Assembly: GCF_017876115.1 (NCBI RefSeq)
Contig: NZ_JAGINO010000002.1
Coordinates: 248,001 to 312,000, forward strand
Source of the DNA: Azospirillum picis
GTDB taxonomy: Bacteria; Pseudomonadota; Alphaproteobacteria; Azospirillales; Azospirillaceae
Length of the DNA stretch: 64,000 bases
Reading direction: 5' to 3'
Shown: piece by piece, positions 45,780 through 57,164 of the stretch
Position numbering within the stretch: the first letter of the stretch is position 1
Layout of the letters: the number at the start of each line of letters is the position of its first letter
Translations under genes and position numbers: made by a program
The notes under the pieces: generated by a model
What the model was told of the DNA's origin: nothing
Database searches by the model: none
What the model saw: the letters and a program-made list of their open reading frames with translations, nothing else

Positions 45780-46883
45780 ATGTCCTCCCACACGGACCCA
45801 CGCGACAGGCTCGGCCTGCGCTCGCCGGTGATCCAGGCGCCGATGGCCGGCGGCGGCGATACGGCGGCGCTGGTGGCTGCGGTCAACGAAGGCGGCGGGT
45901 TGGGCTTCGTCGGGGCGGCCTATCTGACCGACGTGCAGATCACCGAACGGGCGCGCGACATCCGCGGGCGCACCGCCCTGCCCTTCGGCATCAACCTGTT
46001 CGCCCCGACGCCGGCCCCCGCCCCCTCCCCCGCCACGGCGGAGGCGCTGGCCCGGATCGCCCCCTTCCATCTGGAACTGGGGCTGCCGGAGCCGCAGGCG
46101 CCCACCCTCGCCGACGACGGGTTCGAGCGGCAGTTCGCCGCGCTGCTCGACAGCGGCGCCGCCTTCTACAGCGTCACCTTCGGCCTGCCGCCGGCCGAGA
46201 CCGTCGCCGCCGCCAAGGCACGCGGCATGCGGGTGCTGGGCACCGCCACAACGGTTGCCGAGGCGGTGGCGCTGGAGCAGGCCGGCGTCGATGCGGTGGT
46301 GGCCCAGGGCAGCGAGGCCGGCGGGCATCGCGGCAGCTTCCTCGGCGACGCCTGGAACGACCGGGGGGCCAACCTCGTCGGCACGATGGCGCTTGTGCCG
46401 CAGGTGGCGGACGCGGTCGGCGTCCCGGTGATCGCGTCGGGCGGCATCATGGATGGGCGCGGCATCGCGGCGGCGCTGGCGCTGGGTGCCGTCGCGGTGC
46501 AGATGGGCACCGTCTTCCTGACCTGCGACGAGGCCGGTCCACCCGAGGCCCACAAGCAGGCCATCCTTTCGGCGCGCGAGGACCAGACCCGCGTGACCCG
46601 CGCCTTCTCCGGCCGGCCGGCGCGCGGCATCGTCAACCGCTTCATGGAGGTGGTGGAGGATCCGCTGGCGGCCGGGGCGGTGCTGCCCTTCCCTCTGCAG
46701 AATGCGCTAACCCGGCCACTGCGCACCGCCGCCGGCAGGGCCGGCCGGGCGGAGTTCCTGTCGCTGTGGGCCGGACAGGGCCTGCGGCTGGCGCGACGGC
46801 GCCCGGCGGCGGAGCTGACGGCGGAGCTGCTGAACCGGACGCGGTCGGTGCTGTCCGACTTGCCGGCACGCCATCGCGCCTGA
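45780..46883 (+). CDS. NAD(P)H-dependent flavin oxidoreductase/nitronate monooxygenase
   Basis: This 367-residue FMN TIM-barrel enzyme of the 2-nitropropane dioxygenase family oxidises alkyl nitronates or acts as an NADH:quinone reductase. Family segments are LRSPVIQAPMAGGGDTAALV, GFVGAAYLTDVQITERARDI, LPFGINLFAP, VVAQGSEAGGHRGSFLGDAW (with the catalytic His), VPVIASGGIMDGRGIAAALA and GTVFLTCDEAG. The ATG at 45780 has GGAG 8 bases upstream. It stands alone and is convergent with the GGDEF gene. Confidence 0.93.
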   Translation: MSSHTDPRDRLGLRSPVIQAPMAGGGDTAALVAAVNEGGGLGFVGAAYLTDVQITERARDIRGRTALPFGINLFAPTPAPAPSPATAEALARIAPFHLELGLPEPQAPTLADDGFERQFAALLDSGAAFYSVTFGLPPAETVAAAKARGMRVLGTATTVAEAVALEQAGVDAVVAQGSEAGGHRGSFLGDAWNDRGANLVGTMALVPQVADAVGVPVIASGGIMDGRGIAAALALGAVAVQMGTVFLTCDEAGPPEAHKQAILSAREDQTRVTRAFSGRPARGIVNRFMEVVEDPLAAGAVLPFPLQNALTRPLRTAAGRAGRAEFLSLWAGQGLRLARRRPAAELTAELLNRTRSVLSDLPARHRA

Positions 46884-46905
46884 CGCGCCCTCCGCTCCGC
46901 CGGTA

Positions 46906-47922
46906 TCAGGTTTCCACCGCCACCCGGTTGCGACCGCCGCGCTTGGCGGCATAGAGCGCATGGTCGGCGCGGCGGACCAGCGCCCCGGCGCCGTCGCCGG
47001 GCCGCAACGCCGCGACGCCGACCGAGAGGGCCACGGTGCCGTAATTGGCGTTGCGCGCCTTGTTGACGATCTGCCGGCCCCCGACGAAGGCGCGCACCTG
47101 ATCGGCCAGCTTTGCGGCATTCTCCAGGCTGGTGCGCGGCAGGATGATCGCGAACTCCTCCCCGCCGTAGCGGGCGGCGGTGTCGCGGCCCTTGATGCAC
47201 TCGGTCAGCATGCGGGCGACGAGCTTCAGCACATGGTCGCCGACCAAATGGCCATGGGTGTCGTTGAAGGACTTGAAATGATCGATGTCGAGCATCAGCA
47301 GCGACAGCGGCTGCTGCTCCCGCACCGCCTCCTCCATCGCCTCCTGCAGCATCAGGTCGAACGCCTTGCGGTTGCCGATGCCGGTCAGCCCGTCGGTCAG
47401 CGCCTCGCGCCGGGCGCTGTCGAGGCTGACCCGCATCTCCGCCAACTGCTGGCTGGAATCCTGGAGCTGGTGCTGCAGAACGGCTTGGCGGTCGACGATC
47501 GCCTTCGTCTCCGCGGCGATGGCCGCCACCATCGCGCGCAGTTCCGGCAGGGTCAGCGGCTGGTCCAGCTCCTCCCGGAAGCCGGACAGCGCATTGCCGT
47601 AGCGCTCGGTTTCCGAACCGACCGTGCCGAGCTGCTCAAGGATGCGGCCCAGCGCATAGCGGGCCTTGTCGGAGGTTTCGCGGATCGCCTGCGCCTCGGC
47701 GTCCAAGGCGAAGAAGCGCTTGTACAGCTCGTCGCAAAGGCCCTGCGATGTGGTCAGCCCGTCGCGGCGGGCCAAGTCGATGGCGCGCGTCAAGTCCGGG
47801 TTGACGCCGCTGAAGTACACGTACCAGAGAGTGAAATTCTCCGGGGTGGGCGGCAGCCGCTCCGCCAGCATCCGCTCCATGGCCTTGGCGGCCAAGCCGC
47901 TGGAACGCTCGAAGTCCTCCAT
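46906..47922 (-). CDS. Diguanylate cyclase (GGDEF domain)
   Basis: This 338-residue protein has a helical N-terminal region of about 175 residues (APENFTLWYVYFSG-like start, then long helices to LAEMRVSLDSARREA) and a complete GGDEF domain (DGLTGIGNRKAFDLMLQEAM, LLMLDIDHFKSFNDTHGHLV, ARYGGEEFAIILPRTSLENA). The intact GGEEF motif predicts synthesis of c-di-GMP. The product-inhibition I-site five residues before it reads KGRD instead of RxxD, so feedback inhibition may be weak. It has no membrane helix. A PilZ-containing protein is encoded 11 kb away. Confidence 0.93.
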   Translation of the reverse strand: MEDFERSSGLAAKAMERMLAERLPPTPENFTLWYVYFSGVNPDLTRAIDLARRDGLTTSQGLCDELYKRFFALDAEAQAIRETSDKARYALGRILEQLGTVGSETERYGNALSGFREELDQPLTLPELRAMVAAIAAETKAIVDRQAVLQHQLQDSSQQLAEMRVSLDSARREALTDGLTGIGNRKAFDLMLQEAMEEAVREQQPLSLLMLDIDHFKSFNDTHGHLVGDHVLKLVARMLTECIKGRDTAARYGGEEFAIILPRTSLENAAKLADQVRAFVGGRQIVNKARNANYGTVALSVGVAALRPGDGAGALVRRADHALYAAKRGGRNRVAVET

Positions 47923-48032
47923 GATCGTCCCGGCCGCCGTTCTTCGGAATTAATTCGGTCTCGAAGCGTACGCGGCAAACCCTTCTGCGACAAGAGGGTA
48001 ATGGAGGGGTGAAGGGTCGCGGCGCACGGCGC

Positions 48033-48572
48033 TCAGTTGCATTGTCCGAGCGAGCTTTCCGCACAGATATGCGTACCGTCCGTCCAACGGGCGCCCGACA
48101 GGTCGGCATGGCGGAAGTCTGTCCCGGACAGCTTGGCTCCGGTGAAGTCCGCGCTGGCCAGCGACGCCCCCACCAGCTTGGCGTTGCGCAGGTCGGCGTC
48201 GCGGAAGCTGGCGCCGGTCAGGTCGGCACGCGTGAAGTCGGCTTCGATCAGCCTCGCGCCGTCGAACTTGGCGCCCGGTGCCCGGGCGCTGATGAACTTG
48301 GCACGGTAGCCGTCCGCCCCTGTCAGCGTCGCCTGGCCGAGGGTCGCACGCTGGAAGGTCGCATCGCGCAGCATCGCGCCGCTGAGATCCACCCCGGCCA
48401 GCGTCTGGCTCTCGAAGGAGCAGCGCCGCCAGTTGACGTTCGGCCCGGCGGAGTCGGTGCAAACGGCAAGAGCCGAAGTGGCCGGCACGCTGACCCCGGC
48501 AACGGCGACAAACGCCGCAAGAACGGCCGGGAGAAAGCGGAAGCGGGTCGGTGCGACGAACAGGTGGCTCAT
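48033..48572 (-). CDS. Exported pentapeptide-repeat protein
   Basis: This 179-residue protein has a signal peptide (about 1-36, with FLPAVLAAFVAVAGVSVPAT and cleavage near ALA). The mature part begins VCTDSAGPNVNWRRCSFESQ and continues with about 20 A(D/N/K)LxG pentapeptide repeats, ending in a cysteine-containing cap (TDGTHICAESSLGQCN). The two terminal cysteine pairs could form disulfides in the periplasm. Similar small exported pentapeptide proteins with the CTDS..P.V.W..C start are common in Rhodospirillales. Function unknown. Confidence 0.85.
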   Translation of the reverse strand: MSHLFVAPTRFRFLPAVLAAFVAVAGVSVPATSALAVCTDSAGPNVNWRRCSFESQTLAGVDLSGAMLRDATFQRATLGQATLTGADGYRAKFISARAPGAKFDGARLIEADFTRADLTGASFRDADLRNAKLVGASLASADFTGAKLSGTDFRHADLSGARWTDGTHICAESSLGQCN

Positions 48573-48618
48573 GCCCCGTTAGATGGGGGCATCGGCGGCA
48601 AACTCAACGGTTGCAGGG

Positions 48619-49119
48619 TCACCTGCCCGTTGCATCGAGCCGTTTCACCGCCCGCCCGGCCTGCGGCGGCCAGGGCTGGGCGGACTGGGCGCCGGCCTGC
48701 GCCGCCAGCGCCGCGGCGACATCCGGCGGAAAGGAGCAGGCCCGACGAACCGCCAGATCGACGTGCAGCAGCATGAACTCCGCCGTCGCGGCGAGCCAGC
48801 CGTCATCGCCGTGCCGCATCTCGTGGAACAGGTGCAGCCGCTTGGCGTCCGCTCCCAGCAACCGCGATTTGAAATGCAGCGGCACCCCTTCCGTCACCTC
48901 GCGGGCGTAGGTGAGATGGACGTCGACGACGAACATCGAGCGGTTCTCCGCCGCGACATAGCCCTTGCCGATCCCGAACCGGTCGAGCACGGCATCCGTC
49001 GCGTGGTCGAAGGCCAGCAGGTAATAGGCGACGTTCATGTGGCCGTTGTAGTCGATCCACTCCGGCCGCACGTTGTCGCGGTGGAGGTCGAGGGGGGTGG
49101 TGGGGTCGGACGTCGTCAT
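48619..49119 (-). CDS. Acyl-CoA thioesterase, hot-dog fold
   Basis: This 166-residue protein of the 4-hydroxybenzoyl-CoA thioesterase-like group has VRPEWIDYNGHMNVAYYLLA with the catalytic acidic/His region, FDHATDAVLDRFGIG, MFVVDVHLTYAREVTEGVPL and LHLFHEMRHGDDGWLAATAE. It hydrolyses acyl-CoA esters; the substrate is unknown. The ATG at 49119 overlaps the stop of the HEPN frame as ATGA. The long frame up to 49446 is a shadow of the HEPN gene. Confidence 0.88.
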   Translation of the reverse strand: MTTSDPTTPLDLHRDNVRPEWIDYNGHMNVAYYLLAFDHATDAVLDRFGIGKGYVAAENRSMFVVDVHLTYAREVTEGVPLHFKSRLLGADAKRLHLFHEMRHGDDGWLAATAEFMLLHVDLAVRRACSFPPDVAAALAAQAGAQSAQPWPPQAGRAVKRLDATGR

Positions 49120-49519
49120 GGCTGCCCAAGGAAGCGGAGGATGTCGCTGCGGAGCGCATCTATGTCCGCCAGCCAACCAACGACCTCCGAAATCGGCAGG
49201 TCGGGCAGCGGATCGTCGAAGATGCCGGCTCCCGGATAGCGCGAAGCGCTGATGAATGCGGTAAGATGGGCCAGTCCGGCGATACGCGGGGCCAAAGGAT
49301 GACCGGTTGGAAGCCGTGCAACCAGAACGTCGATATCGTGCGACTTCGGCGGCATCATGCCGGCTGCCACGAGCAGGGTCTTGGCAAGCTTCTCCACCGC
49401 CTGCTGGCAATGGTAGGAGCCATCTGGGGCTCCGGCTCGGGACCATAGAGGTTGTTGCGGATCGCCTTCAAATCGCGCTCCACCACGACCAGCCATGCCT
49501 GAACCTTCCTATGCTCCAT
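49116..49519 (-). pseudogene. HEPN-domain toxin gene with a frameshift
   Basis: The C-terminal part (49415 down to 49116) reads YHCQQAVEKLAKTLLVAAGM, PPKSHDIDVLVARLPTGHPL and a helical end, a typical HEPN domain of the YHCQQ(A)xEK class. The expected N terminus is in another frame: from the ATG at 49519 it reads MEHRKVQAWLVVVERDLKAI and on to PEPEPQMA. Only five bases (49416-49420) separate the two pieces, so one base appears to be missing. That ATG overlaps the end of the MNT gene by 11 bases, as expected for an MNT/HEPN pair. The gene may be inactive, read by frameshifting, or affected by a sequencing error. Confidence 0.75.
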
Positions 49520-49841
49520 AGACTCTCAGCCCATGGCGCTTGACCTCATAACTCAATGTGCCGGCCACATCCTTGGATGACTCGTAATTGGTGCGCGTAC
49601 AGGGAATGATGTCTGCAGGAATGCCGGTGCCGATCTTCGTTGCATAGGCATAGCGGATCGACCGCCTCTCCTTCGGCGCGTCGTCCGGGACGATCACCAG
49701 CAGGTCGTAGTCGCTGTCCTCGTCGAAGTCGCCGCGCGCCCGGCTGCCGAACAGATAGACGGCCTCCGGCTGCAGGGCCGGAAAGATCCGGTCCAGCAGG
49801 AGCTGCAGCTTCTCGTGATGCGCAACGTCGATCGCGGTCAT
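49509..49841 (-). CDS. MNT-type nucleotidyltransferase (antitoxin of MNT/HEPN pair)
   Basis: This 110-residue minimal nucleotidyltransferase has the active-site pattern AVYLFGSRARGDFDEDSDYD (GS.....D.D). In MNT/HEPN modules such as MntA/HepT this enzyme adds AMP to the HEPN RNase and silences it. The start at 49841 (MTAIDVAHHEKLQLLLDRIF) is family-like. It lies upstream of and overlaps the HEPN gene, and begins 67 bp after metH on the same strand. If the HEPN toxin is dead, this antitoxin is left without a target. Confidence 0.9.
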   Translation of the reverse strand: MTAIDVAHHEKLQLLLDRIFPALQPEAVYLFGSRARGDFDEDSDYDLLVIVPDDAPKERRSIRYAYATKIGTGIPADIIPCTRTNYESSKDVAGTLSYEVKRHGLRVYGA

Positions 49842-49908
49842 GGGACGTCTCCACCGCCCATCCTAACACGGGACGGGCGGCGGAGGATCATCCGATAGAC
49901 CGAGGGCC

Positions 49909-52900
49909 TTACACCGAGAAGTACTTGGCCCGCGGGTGGTGCAGGACGATGGCCGAGGTGCTCTGCTCCGGATGGAGCTGGTCCTCGTCCGACATCTCGA
50001 TGCCGATGCGGCCGGCGTCCAGCAGCTTCAGAAGCTGCTCCTGGTCCTTCAGGTTCGGGCAGGCCGGATAGCCGAAGCTGTAGCGGCTGCCGCGATAGGA
50101 CTGCTGCAGCAGCTTCTCCTTGTCGCGGCTGTCTTCGGCGCCGTAGCCGAGTTCCGCCCGGATGCGGGCGTGGACATATTCCGCCATCGCCTCGGTCATC
50201 TCCACCGACAGGCCGTGCAGGTAGAGGTAGTCCTGGTAGCGGTTCTCGGCGAACCATGCCCTCGCCACCTCGGCGCAATGCTGGCCCATGGTGACGACCT
50301 GGAGGCCGATCACGTCACGCTCGGGGTCGGTCACGTCGCGCAGGAAGTCGGCGATGCATTCGCCGTCCTCCTTGGCCTGGCGCGGCAGGGTGAAGCGGGC
50401 GGCCTCGGTCGTCCCGTCCTCCTCGAACAGGATGACGTCGTTGCCGTCGGCCGCCGCCTTCCAGTAGCCGTAGACCGCGGTCGGGCGCAGGATGTTCTCG
50501 GTGGCGGCGATGCGCAGGATGCGGTCGAGCACCGGCCGCAGCTCCTTCTTCGCCCATTCCTTGAACTCCTCGAAGGACTTGCCGTCCTTCCGGTAGCCCC
50601 ACTGGAGCTGGTAGAGCATCCGCTCGTTCAGGTAGGTGACCAGCGTCTTCAGCGGCACATGGTCGATCAGCTTCGGACCCCAGAAGGGCGGGGTCGGCAC
50701 CGGCACGCCCTCGGCCAGCCGGCGGCGGCGGGCGCGCACGGCGTCCTTGTCGACCGGGCCGGTGGCGGCGCTGGTCGCCTGCCCCAGCACGCGGCGGCGG
50801 TTGGTCGCCTTGCCGGCGCGCTTGGCCTGCTGGATGGCGAGCTGCTGGTCGAAGCTGCCCTCCACCACCTTGTCCATCAGCGTCAGCCCGTCGAAGGCGT
50901 CGCCGGCGTAGGCGACGCGGCCGGAGCCGTAGGAGGCGACGCAGTCGCCCTCGACATAGGCGCGGGTCAGGGCGGCACCGCCGAGCAGCACCGGCACCTC
51001 CAGCCCCTCGCGGGTCATCTCCTCCAGGTTCTCGCGCATCACCACGGTGGACTTGACCAGCAGGCCTGACATGCCGATGGCGGTGGCCTTGTGCTCCTTG
51101 GCGGCCTGGATGATGGCGGTGACCGGCTGCTTGATGCCGAGGTTGACCACCTTGTAGCCGTTGTTGGTCAGGATGATGTCGACGAGGTTCTTGCCGATGT
51201 CGTGGACGTCGCCCTTCACGGTGGCGAGGACCAGCGTGCCCTTCTGCTGGCCCTCCACCTTCTCCATGTGCGGCTCCAGCCACGCCACGGCGGCCTTCAT
51301 CGTCTCCGCCGACTGCAGAACGAAGGGAAGCTGCATCTTGCCGGCGCCGAACAGTTCGCCCACCACCTTCATGCCGTCGAGCAGATAGGTGTTGATGATC
51401 TCCAGCGGCGGATGGGTCTTCATCGCCTCGGCGAGGTCGTCCTCCAGACCGGTGCGGTCGCCGTCGACGATGCGCTCCTTCAGCCGGTCCTCCACGGTCT
51501 CGGCGCGCGCCTTCTTCTTGGCGTCCGCCGCCTTTCGCCCCTCGAACAGGGCGATGAAGGCCTGGAGCGGGTCATAGCCTTCCGTGCGGCGGTCGAAGAT
51601 CAGATCCTCGGCGGTCCTGACCTCCTTCTCCGGGATCTGGTGCAGCGGCAGGATCTTGGAGACATGGACGATGGCGCCCGTCATCCCCTTCTTCACCGCA
51701 TGGTCGAGGAAGACCGAGTTCAGCACATGGCGCGCCGCGGCGTTCAGGCCGAAGGAGACGTTGGAGAGACCCAGGATGATCTGGCAGCCGGGCATCTCGC
51801 GGGCGATCGCCTCGATGCCCTCCAGCGTCCAGATGGCGAGCTTGCGGTCGTCCTCGTTGCCGGTGGCGATGGTGAAGGTCAGCGGGTCGAACAGCAGGTC
51901 CGACGGGGCGAGACCGTACTCGTTCACCGCCAGATCGTAGAGCCGCTTGGCGATGGCGAGCTTGCGGTCCGGTGTCTTCGCCATGCCCTCCTCGTCGATG
52001 GTCAGGGCGATGACGGCGGCACCGAACTTCTTGGCCAGCGTCAGGCGCAGCCTTGCCGGCTCCTCCCCGTCCTCGAAGTTGATGGAGTTGAGGATCGCCT
52101 TGCCGCCGTAGAGCGCCAGCGCCTGCTCCAGAACCTTGTATTCGGTGGAGTCGATCACCAGCGGGGCGGTGACGGAACCGGTGAAGCGGGAGACCACCGC
52201 GTTCATCTCCGCCACCTCGTCACGGCCGACGAAGGCGGTGCAGACGTCGAGCGAGTGGCTGCCTTCCTTGACCTGCTCGCGGGCCATCTCGACGCAGCCG
52301 TCCCAGTCGTTCTTCTCCTGCAGCTCGCGCCACTTCTTGGAGCCGTTGGCGTTGCAGCGCTCGCCGATGGCGAAGAAGGCGTTCTCCTGGCGCAGCGTGA
52401 CCTGGGAATAGAGCGACGCCACTGCCGGCACCCAATGGACGGTGCGGCCCTTCGGCGCCGGGCGGTGCGAGCCGGCCGGGGCCAGCTTGCGCAGCATCTG
52501 GTTGGCCGCCGCGATGTGCGGGACGTTGGTGCCGCAGCAGCCACCGACGAGGTTCACCCCGTCCTCGGCCACGAAGCGCTCCAGCCAATGGGCGAAGTCG
52601 CTGGCCAGCAGCGGGTAATGGGTCTTGCCGTCGACCAGCTCCGGCAGGCCGGCGTTGGGCTGGACGGAGATCAGGTCCGGCCAGTTCTGCGACAGCCAGC
52701 GCACATGCTCGCTCATTTCCAGCGGGCCGGTGGCGCAGTTCAGGCCCATCAAGGGCACGTCCAGCGCCTGGATGACGGTGGCCGCCGCGGCGATGTCGGT
52801 GCCGACCAGCAGCGTGCCGGTGGTCTCCACCGTCACCTGGACGAAGACCGGCGTGTCGGACTTCGCCTCCAGCCGGGCGCGCTTGATGCCGTTGACGGCG

Positions 52901-53400
52901 GCCTTGATCTGCAGGGGATCCTGGCAGGTCTCGACCAGGATGGCGTCGGCCCCGCCGGCGATCAGGCCGGCCGCCTGGACGTAGAAGCTGTCCTCCGCCG
53001 GCTGGTAGGCGATGTGGCCCAGGCTGGGCAGCTTGGTTCCCGGCCCGATGGAGCCGATGACGAAGCGCGGCTGGCCGTCGGTGAAGGTTGAAGCCGCCTC
53101 GCGCGCCAGCTCGACCGCGCGCTGGTTGATCTCGAACGCCTTCTCGGAGATGCCGAACTCGCCCAGCGTCACCGGCGAGGCGCCGAAGGTGTCGGTCTCC
53201 ACCATGTCCGCCCCGGCCTCGAAATAGCCGCGGTGGATGTCGCGGACGATGTCGGGGCGCGACAGCGGCAGGATGTCGGTGCAGTTCTCGTGCCCCCAGT
53301 AATCCTTCTCGACGTCGAGGTCGAGCGCCTGGATGCGGCTGCCGAACCCGCCGTCGCAAAGCAGAACGCGGTCACGCAGGGTGTCGAGGATGTGGGCCAT
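49909..53400 (-). CDS. metH: Cobalamin-dependent methionine synthase
   Basis: This 1163-residue full-length MetH transfers the methyl group of 5-methyltetrahydrofolate to homocysteine. Domains in order are: homocysteine-binding (about 1-320) with zinc cysteines in MGLNCATGPLEM and NLVGGCCGTNVPHI; pterin-binding (about 345-615) with FFAIGERCNANGSKKW; the B12 cap and B12-binding region with VKGDVHDIGKNLVDIIL, whose His is the lower cobalt ligand; and the C-terminal SAM reactivation domain with RMLYQLQWGYRK, and ARIRAELGYGAED at the end. It is the last gene of the ArsR-metF-DUF29-metH run. No cobalamin riboswitch was recognised. Confidence 0.97.
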   Translation of the reverse strand: MAHILDTLRDRVLLCDGGFGSRIQALDLDVEKDYWGHENCTDILPLSRPDIVRDIHRGYFEAGADMVETDTFGASPVTLGEFGISEKAFEINQRAVELAREAASTFTDGQPRFVIGSIGPGTKLPSLGHIAYQPAEDSFYVQAAGLIAGGADAILVETCQDPLQIKAAVNGIKRARLEAKSDTPVFVQVTVETTGTLLVGTDIAAAATVIQALDVPLMGLNCATGPLEMSEHVRWLSQNWPDLISVQPNAGLPELVDGKTHYPLLASDFAHWLERFVAEDGVNLVGGCCGTNVPHIAAANQMLRKLAPAGSHRPAPKGRTVHWVPAVASLYSQVTLRQENAFFAIGERCNANGSKKWRELQEKNDWDGCVEMAREQVKEGSHSLDVCTAFVGRDEVAEMNAVVSRFTGSVTAPLVIDSTEYKVLEQALALYGGKAILNSINFEDGEEPARLRLTLAKKFGAAVIALTIDEEGMAKTPDRKLAIAKRLYDLAVNEYGLAPSDLLFDPLTFTIATGNEDDRKLAIWTLEGIEAIAREMPGCQIILGLSNVSFGLNAAARHVLNSVFLDHAVKKGMTGAIVHVSKILPLHQIPEKEVRTAEDLIFDRRTEGYDPLQAFIALFEGRKAADAKKKARAETVEDRLKERIVDGDRTGLEDDLAEAMKTHPPLEIINTYLLDGMKVVGELFGAGKMQLPFVLQSAETMKAAVAWLEPHMEKVEGQQKGTLVLATVKGDVHDIGKNLVDIILTNNGYKVVNLGIKQPVTAIIQAAKEHKATAIGMSGLLVKSTVVMRENLEEMTREGLEVPVLLGGAALTRAYVEGDCVASYGSGRVAYAGDAFDGLTLMDKVVEGSFDQQLAIQQAKRAGKATNRRRVLGQATSAATGPVDKDAVRARRRRLAEGVPVPTPPFWGPKLIDHVPLKTLVTYLNERMLYQLQWGYRKDGKSFEEFKEWAKKELRPVLDRILRIAATENILRPTAVYGYWKAAADGNDVILFEEDGTTEAARFTLPRQAKEDGECIADFLRDVTDPERDVIGLQVVTMGQHCAEVARAWFAENRYQDYLYLHGLSVEMTEAMAEYVHARIRAELGYGAEDSRDKEKLLQQSYRGSRYSFGYPACPNLKDQEQLLKLLDAGRIGIEMSDEDQLHPEQSTSAIVLHHPRAKYFSV

Positions 53401-53451
53401 GGGAATGCGTCTTGTCCGTTATTTGGCGGGTTCGGGGCAGATGTAAGAAGG

Positions 53452-53922
53452 TCAGGTCAGGCCGTGGCGGTTCACCGGCCACCAGTCGGGATCGCGCAGG
53501 TCCTCCAGAGCGTAGGGGCACTCCTTCGGCAGCGCGTCGATGTCGATGCCGTCGTCCAGGCAGGCGTCGGCATCACCGTCCAGCCAGGCCTTCTCCAGGA
53601 TCTCGGCGGGGAAGCGCTGCAGGCTGGGGTTCTCCTCCAGCATCTCCTCCAGATGGCGGCGGGCCTTCGTCGCCGTGATCCACCACCGGCGCCGCGGCCG
53701 GGGATCGGGGGAGTATTCCAGCTTCAGCAGATTCTCGATCACGGCGGCGAGGTGGCGCCGGACCGCGTCCCTGACCTGAGCACCCATGGCGTCGAGCTCC
53801 CCGGCGATGTGGTCCCAGTCGATGCCCGGACCCGGCCGGGACTGCGCGGCGTCGCGCAGCAACCGGGCCTGCTCCCCGGTCCAGGCGAAGAGGTCGGTGT
53901 CGTAGCCAGCCCGGCCGTCCAT
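53452..53922 (-). CDS. DUF29 domain protein in the met operon
   Basis: This 156-residue protein is of the DUF29 family, frequent in cyanobacteria and some alphaproteobacteria and of unknown role. The family pattern is DTDLFAWTGEQARLLRDAAQ, DWDHIAGELDAMGAQVRDAV, LLKLEYSPDPRPRRRWWITA and ALPKECPYALEDLRDPDWWP. It lies 62 bp after metF and 51 bp before metH, so it should be co-transcribed with both. Its insertion into a methionine operon appears incidental or lineage-specific. Confidence 0.9.
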   Translation of the reverse strand: MDGRAGYDTDLFAWTGEQARLLRDAAQSRPGPGIDWDHIAGELDAMGAQVRDAVRRHLAAVIENLLKLEYSPDPRPRRRWWITATKARRHLEEMLEENPSLQRFPAEILEKAWLDGDADACLDDGIDIDALPKECPYALEDLRDPDWWPVNRHGLT

Positions 53923-53984
53923 GGCGCGATGCCCCCTTCCGCGGATGTGCGGCGACTCTAGCACGAAACCATGGTGGCGGCGCC

Positions 53985-56275
<2,291 letters not shown>

Positions 56276-57061
56276 ATGAAGCTGGCCCGCCTTTCCCGCT
56301 CCCTCCTCCGTACGGCCACCGTCGTGGCATTCGCCCTGACGGCCACGGCCTGCGCGACCAATCAGGCCGACTCGGGCGCGACGGATGCTGCCTACCGGGT
56401 GAACGACCCGCTCGAGATCCCCAACCGCTTCGTCTTCGCCGCCAACGAGGCGGCCGACATCCTGGTCATCCGGCCGGCGGCGGAGGTCTATGTCGGCGTG
56501 GTTCCCGATCCGGTGCGCGACGTCATCAGCAACTTCATCGACAACCTGATGTCGCCGCTCTACATCGCCAACAACCTGCTCCAGGGCAACGTGGAGGGGG
56601 CGTCCAACGCCACCGGCCGCTTCCTGACCAACACCATCCTGGGCGTCGGCGGCCTGGCCGACGTGGCCACCGAGGCCGGCATCCCCCGCGCGCCGGAGGA
56701 TTTCGGCCAGACGCTGGCCGTCTGGGGCGTCGGCGACGGGCCGTACCTGGTGCTGCCGCTGCTGGGTCCGTCGAACCTGCGCGACACCGCCGGCTATGCC
56801 GTGGACACCGTCGGCGACCCGTTCCGCATCTGGGCCTATGGGACCGACCACAAGGACGTCTACCTTGTCCGCGGCATGGTTGGCGCCGTCGACCGCCGGT
56901 CGCAGATCCTGCGGGAGGTCGACGACCTGCGCCGCAATTCGGTGGACTTCTACGCCACGGTCCGCAGCCTGTACCAGCAGCAGCGCCGGGCGGAGATCAG
57001 CAACAACAAGGCGCCGGCCACGCCGGAGTTCCCGGACTTCACCGACGCCCCGAAGCCCTGA
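56276..57061 (+). CDS. mlaA: MlaA (VacJ) family phospholipid-transport lipoprotein
   Basis: This 261-residue outer-membrane lipoprotein removes phospholipids from the outer leaflet. It has a signal with lipobox around LTATAC (Cys26). The VacJ core follows: VNDPLEIPNRFVFAANEAAD, VPDPVRDVISNFIDNLMSPL, NNLLQGNVEGASNATGRFLT, NTILGVGGLADVATEAGIPR, EDFGQTLAVWGVGDGPYLVL and PLLGPSNLRDTAGYAVD. The ATG at 56276 gives a normal signal; the frame upstream is a shadow. mlaC follows 103 bp downstream, while mlaFEDB are not in the window. Confidence 0.95.
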   Translation: MKLARLSRSLLRTATVVAFALTATACATNQADSGATDAAYRVNDPLEIPNRFVFAANEAADILVIRPAAEVYVGVVPDPVRDVISNFIDNLMSPLYIANNLLQGNVEGASNATGRFLTNTILGVGGLADVATEAGIPRAPEDFGQTLAVWGVGDGPYLVLPLLGPSNLRDTAGYAVDTVGDPFRIWAYGTDHKDVYLVRGMVGAVDRRSQILREVDDLRRNSVDFYATVRSLYQQQRRAEISNNKAPATPEFPDFTDAPKP

Positions 57062-57128
57062 GCGGTTCGCGACGACCAGTGCCCCTCCGGCGCCGCCCCC
57101 GTGGCGGCGCCGGAGCGCCCGGTCGCCA

Positions 57129-57155
57129 CGGCCTTCATACAGCCGGCCTTCATAC
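57129..57155. repeat. 15-bp-period tandem repeat before mlaC
   Basis: CGGCCTTCATAC occurs at 57129-57140 and 57144-57155, directly before the mlaC ribosome binding site. Confidence 0.8.
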
Positions 57156-57164
57156 AAAGGTCAA

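Noticed and set aside
51091..53091. 666-codon frame antisense to metH
   Set aside because: Same reason: metH is unmistakable and the antisense product has no motifs.
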